Source of the DNA: Phialocephala subalpina
Lineage: Eukaryota > Ascomycota > Leotiomycetes > Helotiales > Mollisiaceae
Reading direction: 5' to 3'
DNA: 64,000 nt
Assembly (NCBI GenBank): GCA_900073065.1
Contig: FJOG01000004.1
Coordinates: 572,193 to 636,192, forward strand
Every line of letters begins with the position of its first letter. The first letter of the stretch is position 1. This document shows, one piece after another, positions 57,750 to 64,000 of this stretch. The translations under genes were made by a program, and so were the position numbers. The notes below the pieces were generated by a model that was not told the origin of the DNA, ran no database searches, and saw only the letters and a program-made list of their open reading frames with translations.

Positions 57750-58533
57750 ATGGTACGTTATTCTTATGGCATGGGCTGTGTAACGAATGCTAATCTGGGT
57801 GATTTCACAGTCGCAATCAGGGTCGGTCTATTCTCATAACCCCTCCACCCCTCTTTCTCGAGATCAAAATCCTTCCTACAGCCGACCCCGAGGCTCCCAC
57901 ACATACACGGTATATGGAACGCATGTTGATTAGAATACCGGAACAGAGTCCAAGTCGACAATGACTGCATAAAGCAATTCAACGAGCTGAAGCTCGGCAA
58001 GACGCTCAAGTACATCATCTACAAGCTCTCCGACGACTTCGGCAACATTGTTGTTGAGGAGACGAGCAGTGACAAGGACTGGGATAACTTCCGAGAGAAG
58101 CTCGTCAATGCCAAGACCAAGAACAAGCAGGTAGGATCCGCGAGGATCTCACGTCGAGAATCGAGTTAACAGCATGTAGGGAAAGGAAGGCAAGGGTCCA
58201 AGATATGCTGTCTATGACTTCGAGTACGATCTTGCTTCTGGGGAGGGAAAGCGGTATGTCTCCTGAATGACGGTGTATGGTGGACAAGGCTGATCAGTCA
58301 CAGAAACAAGATTACCTTCATCGCGTGGTCTCCAGATGATGCCGCAATTGGCGTAAGCTCTCCCCCTCCCTCCATGTCCCAAACTAACACATTCAAAGCC
58401 AAAAATGACCTACGCCTCCTCAAAGGATGCCCTCAAGCGTTCCTTGAACGGTATCGCCGCCGAAGTCCAAGCCAACGACGAAGACGACATCGAATACAAC
58501 ACCATCCTCTCCAAATTCAACAAGGGTGCCTAA
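57750..58533 (+). CDS. cof1: Cofilin (actin-depolymerising factor)
   Basis: Severs and depolymerises actin filaments in the cytoplasm. Six exons: 57750-57752 (the ATG alone), 57811-57821 (11 nt), 57947-58130, 58180-58253, 58304-58352 and 58399-58533, giving 151 residues, normal for fungal cofilin. The N-terminus MSQSGVQVDNDCIKQFNEL has the Ser next to Met whose phosphorylation inactivates cofilins in animals. The core has LKYIIYKLSDDFGNIVVEE, GPRYAVYDFEYDL and FIAWSPDDA, and the long actin-binding helix MTYASSKDALKRSLNG. All introns are GT-AG. The 3-nt and 11-nt exons mean that automatic gene calls would probably miss the start. Confidence 0.96.
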
Positions 58534-59082
58534 ATCCCTCCTTCCACATCTTCATAGACAAATACACATGAAAGACGGTCAGGAATGGAAAGACGGAGCG
58601 ATGTTTTCTTGGTGCAGGTATGCTGCGCTCATTTGCCTGCGATGGACTTGATATATGCATAGTGGGCGATTTTTCTGCACTGCATCTGCGGAAAGCAGAC
58701 TTTTCTCTTCTCGATGCACAATGCGATAGGAATACAAGGGACTATGGGATGTGGTTGTGGGGGATGGTTTCTTGCTAGGGCGATGGATGGGGATATAAGA
58801 CTCAAAAGCTAGCCTTGATATTCCTTTTCTAGCCTTCAGCTTCTTCTCTTCATGTGTGATATCTCTGCGTGTGATGTGATATCTTGTTTTGTCAGTCCCT
58901 AACGCCTGGCTATGCATCCTACTTCGACCCCTTCCCAGCATAAATCCAAGCATGCCTACGGAGACATCTCCGTATTCTCGATCTCCCAAGAACTTCTAGA
59001 CATTGCCGTTCTCTCAGTCCCAATTCCTGAGCCACTTGTCTCACTTCACCCCACCAAATATCAACCCCTCACTCCTCCCCAC
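58534..59082. other. Intergenic, convergent cofilin and get5
   Basis: Holds the 3' ends of both genes. No other gene is seen. Confidence 0.5.
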
Positions 59083-59784
59083 TCAACTCTTCCCCAAAGC
59101 TTCCCTAAACACCTTAACAACCCTCTCCCCCTCCCCCTCATCCTTCAACCTCTGAATCAAGAACCCCCTCAAATCACTCCAAAACTCATCCGTCTTCCAA
59201 ACCTCCCTCCCCTCCCCAATAACCTGCGGCTCAACCTCCTCTTCCCCCTTCTTCAACGCCGCTGCTCCCCCTATGACCATTATCCCGAACTCTATCTTTC
59301 CCCCTTCCCCCTCACCAACTAAATCCTTAAGAACCTTAGAATCCGGAACGGGTTTTTTGTTGTATAAAAGCTTGATTTTTGAGGAGGGGATGGAGGTTTG
59401 TGTTGAGATGGATTCTTTTAGGGAGAGGATTGATGTGCTGAGGGGTTGGCTAGAGAGGGAGATTTCGAGAGGTGGGTTGCGGGCGGATTTTAGGAGGACG
59501 TTGAGGGAGGGTTCGGCGCCTGGAATTGTGCGTTGGCGTTTGGACATTGGTTTAGGGAGTTTGGGGAGGATATACTGGGAGGTGAGTTATTAGCTTTGCT
59601 TGATGAGAAGTGCGATGTAACATTTTTGCTCCTCCATCACTCTCGAACAGCGCCAGGGGAAGAGGCTTACAGCGCTCCGCGAAGGGTACGTCTTGGGATC
59701 CTCGACATGGTCTGCGGATATCTTGGTCGGTCGAGAATCGAGCGTTGTGAGGAAGGTTTTTGCGAATGAGAGCTCGGTCGCCAT
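59083..59784 (-). CDS. get5: GET complex protein Get5 (ubiquitin-like)
   Basis: With Get4 and Sgt2, hands tail-anchored membrane proteins to Get3 for insertion into the ER; cytosolic. Exons 59784-59671 and 59574-59083 (96-bp intron) give 201 residues, close to the yeast length. The N-terminus MATELSFAKTFLTTLDSRP and ADHVEDPKTYPSRSA form the Get4-binding region. The splice joins to YILPKLPKPMSKRQRT. A ubiquitin-like domain, about residues 80-148, starts LEISLSSQPLSTSILSLKES and contains KIKLLYNKKPVPDSKVLKDL. The C-terminal DEFWSDLRGFLIQRLKDEG is the homodimerisation helix region. It is divergent from nop2, sharing a 337-bp promoter region. Confidence 0.92.
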
Positions 59785-60121
59785 GTTGGCTGGTGGTTGA
59801 TTGATCAAGGTGAGTTGACAGGTTCGGCGTGGCTTGATGAGAAGGGTAGATGTGTGAGGTGAGCGCTGGCACACAAGTGAGCTTGATTTGAGATTGGACG
59901 AGACGAGGCTACTCAGCAGCGGGACAGATTCAGCGTCAATCAACCTAGGCTCATTTGGGTATGGTGCAGATAGCAATTTCCTTATCGATCGCTTATCGGA
60001 CAAAAACTTCTGGTGCGAAAAATATCGCCCTGGAGCAAGCTCTTCACCACCGAAGGTCCCAATTTTCGAACACCAATCTCGATTCAAATCTTGTGTTGAC
60101 ATATTTGAAATATCGAGCAAG
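59785..60121. other. Shared promoter region of get5 and nop2
   Basis: 337 bp separate the two divergent starts. The nop2 frame stays open upstream to 59888, but those residues do not look like the family. Confidence 0.5.
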
Positions 60122-62173
60122 ATGGGAGTCGGCCGCAAACTCGGAAAGAAGCAGGGTGCGCCTGAACCTCTTGATGAGGCGCACTTCACCAATTTGAAGA
60201 GAAAAGCTGGGATGAGCGTTGCGGAATCGAGAGCAGAAAGTCAGCAATACTTGAAGAAGAGGAAAACCAATGGAAAGGAGAAGAAGGAGAAGCCAAAAGA
60301 GAATGGCAAGGAAAAGAAGAGTGCTGTGAATGGCAAGGAGAAGAAGAAGCCATTTACGAATGCACTCCCGCCGACACCAATGAAAAAGAGTACGAAGCCG
60401 GAAAAGGTACCATTGCCTGAGTCAGACGAGGATCTCGACGACGATGACGAGTTGATGGGTGATGAGTTCGATGATCTGTCTGGCGGGAGCGAAATAGGAG
60501 GTGCAGGATTGGGAGACGACTTCTTGGAATCCGGGAGTGAGGTCTACGATTCCGACGATGACCATGCTCACAAAGCCATGTTCTCAGAAGATGAAGACGA
60601 ATCCGATGCAGAGGAGAAGCTCACTGCAGCCAATATCGCTGGCCTAACGAGGAAATTGGACGAGCAGATGGCAGAGGAAGCTGCAGATGCAGAAGCTGAA
60701 TTACAAGAAGCAGCACTCCAAACCAACATCGTCGGAGACCGACCCCACATACTCGAAGACTCAGACGAAGAAGGTAACGGCATCAAATCAAACGCCCTAC
60801 TAGCACCCGACCTCCAGCTCCTACGAACGCGAATCAACGACACAGTCCGAGTCCTCGACGACTTCTCCAACCTCGCAGAAGAAGGACGATCGCGAGCAGA
60901 ATACACAGCCCAACTAATCAAAGACATCTGCGCCTACTACGGCTACTCCCCCTACCTCGCCGAAAAACTCTTCAACCTCTTCCCACCAAAAGAAGCATTC
61001 GCCTTCTTCGAAGCAAACGAAACCCACCGGCCCGTCGTAATCCGAACCAACACCCTCCGCACCCACCGTCGAGACCTCGCTCAATCCCTCATCAACCGTG
61101 GCGTTACGTTAGAACCCGTAGGAAAATGGTCTAAAATCGGATTGCAGATCTTCGAGTCTGCTGTCCCTCTTGGTGCTACACCTGAATACCTAGCTGGCCA
61201 TTACATCCTGCAAGCCGCGTCCTCGTTCCTCCCCGTCATGGCGCTCGCACCGCAGGAAAACGAACGAGTTCTCGATATGGCAGCTGCTCCTGGTGGAAAG
61301 ACAACACACATTGCTGCTTTGATGAAGAATACTGGCTGTATTTTCGCCAATGATAGCAATAAAGCTCGTGCCAAGGGTTTGATTGGTAACATCCATCGCC
61401 TCGGAGCGAAGAATGTCATCGTGTGTAATTACGACGCGAGAGAGTTCCCGAAGGTCATTGGGGGCTTCGATAGAGTGTTGCTTGATGCACCTTGTTCAGG
61501 GACGGGAGTCATCGCCAAGGATCCTTCTGTCAAGACCAACAAAACCGAGAAGGACTTTCTCATGCTTCCCCATCTTCAGAAACAACTGTTACTATCAGCT
61601 ATTGATTCCGTCGACCATGCCAGCAAAACAGGTGGATACATCGTCTATTCCACATGTTCAGTCACAGTCGAAGAAAACGAACAAGTAGTCCAATACGTCC
61701 TCAACAAACGCCCAAACGTCAAGCTTGTAGAAACAGGCCTCGTATTCGGAAAGGAAGGTTTCACAGCCTACATGGGGAAATCCTTCTCTCCTAGCATGAA
61801 GATGACGAGACGATACTATCCTCACGCATACAACGTAGATGGTTTCTTCGTCTCGAAATTCAAGAAATTCGGTCCGTCGCCAAAGGGATCGACTGGTGGA
61901 TTGAATGAACATGTTAAAAAGGAGGAGGTGGAGGGAGATTTGGGGGTTGATAAGAGGCCGGTGCCGGAGACGGAGGAGGATGGAGAGGAGGAAGATGCGT
62001 TTGCGGCGTTTGATGAGGAAGAGGATAAGGAGTGGATTGAAAAGGCCAAGAAGAAGGCGTTGAAGAAGAAGGGTATCAATCCCAAGGCGGATCCTAAGGT
62101 GGGGAAGGAGAAGAAGGAGAAGAGCAAAAGTGATAGCGCAAAGGTCAATGGGAAGAAAAGGAAAGATACCTAG
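60122..62173 (+). CDS. nop2: Nop2, 25S rRNA m5C methyltransferase
   Basis: Nucleolar enzyme that methylates a cytosine of the large rRNA and is needed for 60S assembly. A single exon of 683 residues. The ATG at 60122 was chosen because MGVGRKLGKKQGAPEPLDE is the family N-terminus; the frame is open 78 codons further up without family features. Residues 1-270 are Lys-rich, then acidic (DEDLDDDDELMGDEFDD). The methyltransferase part shows the AdoMet motif LDMAAAPGGKTTHIAALM near residue 385, DAPCSGTG near 454 (first Cys) and YSTCSVTVEENEQVV near 509 (catalytic Cys). The C-terminus is Glu- and Lys-rich. It is convergent with nothing; a gene-poor stretch follows. Confidence 0.97.
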   Translation: MGVGRKLGKKQGAPEPLDEAHFTNLKRKAGMSVAESRAESQQYLKKRKTNGKEKKEKPKENGKEKKSAVNGKEKKKPFTNALPPTPMKKSTKPEKVPLPESDEDLDDDDELMGDEFDDLSGGSEIGGAGLGDDFLESGSEVYDSDDDHAHKAMFSEDEDESDAEEKLTAANIAGLTRKLDEQMAEEAADAEAELQEAALQTNIVGDRPHILEDSDEEGNGIKSNALLAPDLQLLRTRINDTVRVLDDFSNLAEEGRSRAEYTAQLIKDICAYYGYSPYLAEKLFNLFPPKEAFAFFEANETHRPVVIRTNTLRTHRRDLAQSLINRGVTLEPVGKWSKIGLQIFESAVPLGATPEYLAGHYILQAASSFLPVMALAPQENERVLDMAAAPGGKTTHIAALMKNTGCIFANDSNKARAKGLIGNIHRLGAKNVIVCNYDAREFPKVIGGFDRVLLDAPCSGTGVIAKDPSVKTNKTEKDFLMLPHLQKQLLLSAIDSVDHASKTGGYIVYSTCSVTVEENEQVVQYVLNKRPNVKLVETGLVFGKEGFTAYMGKSFSPSMKMTRRYYPHAYNVDGFFVSKFKKFGPSPKGSTGGLNEHVKKEEVEGDLGVDKRPVPETEEDGEEEDAFAAFDEEEDKEWIEKAKKKALKKKGINPKADPKVGKEKKEKSKSDSAKVNGKKRKDT

Positions 62174-63244
62174 GTAGTGAGTAATTTGAGTGTTTTGTTG
62201 ATTGTATGGAACCTCTTGCAGCGATTTTTGGAATATCTGACCAGGTGTTGTGAGGTTGCAAATGCAGCTTCCAATTTTCAATGCCACTTCGAGTTCCAGA
62301 CATGATGAGTTCGTTTGACATATTGCGCTTTCCTGATCCGCTTTCTGTCGGCACTGATGTTCGGTCTTTCAATGCCTTCTGCCAATCGATCAAGCTCACC
62401 GTTCTTGTCTTCGTGTTCAAGACTCTGTATGGCCACGTGCCGCGCCCACAATGACCTTTGTCATCACAGCGATTTTTACCAGCCAAAGAACAGTGTTGAT
62501 CTTGAGCTTCGGGTTTTTGAAACTTGACCGATGAGCATTCTTCGCTTCGGGTGAAGACTCAGTTCTGTTGGCATTGAAATTCGGGAGCCCCCTGACAGCT
62601 GTGCAATGCTGGGTCTGGCTTGTTAATTTTCGCGGATGGTCAATGATGACTCTAATAATGATTCCAATGAAGTCGAACTTCAGACTTGCGACAGATCGGA
62701 GTGCTGTTGAAAAGCGAGATACTGTCTCAAAACCACCCTTGACGATCTTAGCTTCAGGTGGGGTCATCAGTGCAGCCCAGCTCGACACGTAGCTAGACAT
62801 TCATTTTCTAAGATCAACAACTGTAAGAGTGACGCACTTGCCCTTCGTTGGAATAGAGGATAACCGCAGATCATCTAAGAAGCTCATTGTCCAACCCAAC
62901 TTACAGTACTATGTCTCTCATTTCCACTCGCAGCAAAGTTGAATTATTGAATCCTTCGTGCTTTTTGCACGTCAACTATTCGAAATTGCAAGCCAAGGTA
63001 AAGCCCTGTGATGAGCGAGAACTTCGAGAGCTTGCTATAAGAAGTAAGAAGACTTTGTTAGTTTTGCCATTTCGTCTCAGAGGCGTTTCGTTCGACCAAT
63101 CATAGGTTGAGTCGTTAACGAGTATACATGGTGCAGCTGCCTTCTGCCGACCTCCTCGTGCTTTCCTCATCGCTAACATCTGCAAACACATTGGACCATC
63201 AAGCACCTCGCAAGAGACATTCAGATATCTCCAAGATTCTGAGA
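62174..63244. other. Intergenic between nop2 and HET fragment
   Basis: No supported gene. It is the edge of the conserved block. Confidence 0.4.
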
Positions 63245-63568
63245 ATGGCGGCACAGTCTGAAATATACGCTTCCTGTCCTCTCGACAATTCGACAAGACA
63301 GATCAGGCTCCTTCACCTTCAGCCTCGTTCGGCTTTACGCGATTTTCAATGCTCGTTGAGTATAGTAGACCTTGATGATGATTCTCGTTTGCCTTATGAA
63401 GCGCTGTCGTACGAATGGGGCGAAGACAGCCTTGAACATGGTGCCGTTTTCCCTGTCTTTGTAGACGGGAAGAAGGTGAACGTTCGAGAAAATCTGCGGT
63501 GGGCCTTGTGGCACCTACAATACTCAGATCGTGATCGGGTTCTTTGGATTGATGCTATCTGCTTATAA
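63245..63568 (+). pseudogene. HET-domain (heterokaryon incompatibility) gene fragment
   Basis: HET domains trigger incompatibility cell death in filamentous fungi. From the ATG at 63245 the frame runs 107 codons: LLHLQPRSALRDFQCSL, then LPYEALSYEWGED (the HET start motif), VFVDGKKVNVRENLRWAL and VLWIDAIC, then a stop. Two extra bases (TT) after the Cys codon put the next residues, INQ, out of frame, so a one-site frameshift falls inside the WIDAICINQ motif. A few codons later the sequence becomes AT-rich repeat, so most of the domain and any C-terminus are missing here. A larger upstream frame starts at 63128; the ATG at 63245 fits the family better. Confidence 0.82.
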
Positions 63569-63589
63569 ATCAATTGATACAGAACAAAA

Positions 63590-64000
63590 CACCTCGGAAA
63601 CCTAAGGTTTTAACCTTTATTTTCTAAGGGGTTTTATTTTACGAGGTAATAGAATCAGAATAATAATTAGAATAATAAGGGCAAAAAAATCTTGATAATT
63701 AAAACTAAACAAATAATTATTATCTCTATAAATTTTATTTAGTAAATCGATAAAAATAATTGAATAATTAATTAAATAAAATTATATTATTTATATTAAA
63801 GTTATTAAAAAATTAAAAAATAAATTTTGAAATTAAAAATTAATAATTATATTTTATTTTATTTTAAATAATTAATTAAAATAAAATTATTATATATTTT
63901 TATTATAATATTTATTAAAAAATTACCTATTATAAATACTTTTTATAATATAATAAAGTTTTTTCTATTTATATATATTATTAAATTTCGATTAAAATTA
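63590..64000. repeat. AT-rich decayed repeat at the window edge
   Basis: Almost only A and T from about 63640 onward, with repeated AATTAATTAAATAAAA-like stretches. It looks like the RIP-decayed hAT interior in composition. The insertion boundary lies in or just after the HET fragment. The element type cannot be told because the window ends. Confidence 0.7.

Noticed and set aside
59888..60121. Upstream in-frame ATG at 59888 for nop2
   Set aside because: It adds 78 residues without family similarity; the ATG at 60122 matches the family start.
61658..62287. 209-codon minus-strand frame at the end of nop2
   Set aside because: Antisense of the Lys/Glu-rich tail, giving a Leu/Phe-rich pseudo-membrane protein.

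Overview
The window is nuclear DNA of a filamentous ascomycete (Pezizomycotina). The genes carry short 45-110 bp GT-AG introns with CTAAC/CTGAC-like branch sites. The protein set is fungal (OPT oligopeptide transporter, HET-domain fragment, fungal Myb-like small proteins, NOP2, GET5). AT-rich decayed transposon sequence, of the kind left by repeat-induced point mutation, is present. A helotialean or other leotiomycete would fit, but nothing here proves the class. There are two assembly gaps, at 20112-20112+940 (to 21052) and at 38263-38790.

Layout. 0.4-3 kb: a zinc alcohol dehydrogenase gene followed by a truncated, frameshifted succinate-semialdehyde dehydrogenase relic. 4.5-6.2 kb: a large inverted repeat and a 521-bp hAT-type MITE with an 8-bp target duplication. 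8.1-11 kb: a nine-exon OPT transporter gene with repeated GATAAG boxes upstream. 12.5-16.4 kb: three minus-strand accessory genes, one of unknown family with a tandemly duplicated exon and two coding for BTB/POZ proteins. 17.8-48.4 kb: seven plus-strand genes encoding a short Myb/SANT-like helical domain followed by a divergent low-complexity tail, plus a larger eighth protein with a possibly related block. Six of the seven have one phase-0 intron inside the domain, the seventh has two, and one phase-0 position is shared by all seven. Between these genes lie a full-length decayed hAT element with a nested LTR element (18.6-23.2 kb), a degenerate tandem-repeat array (26.9-29.2 kb), two membrane-protein genes on opposite strands, and a decayed paralogue of the 12.5 kb unknown gene that is split by a Tc1/mariner-like MITE. 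48.4-54.8 kb: a gene-poor stretch with a three-copy 311-bp tandem repeat. 54.8-62.2 kb: a conserved housekeeping block of hsp60, cofilin, get5 and nop2. 63.2-64 kb: a HET-domain gene fragment running into AT-rich repeat.

The most unusual feature is the local expansion of the Myb-like family. Its members keep the domain and one intron position but have quite different tails: histone-H1-like Lys/Pro/Ala, AT-hook-like, acidic, or Gly/Tyr/Ser-rich. Several carry VKEE/VKDE-type motifs. The cluster sits in an island of mobile and tandemly repeated DNA next to a stable housekeeping block. The function of the family is not known from this sequence.
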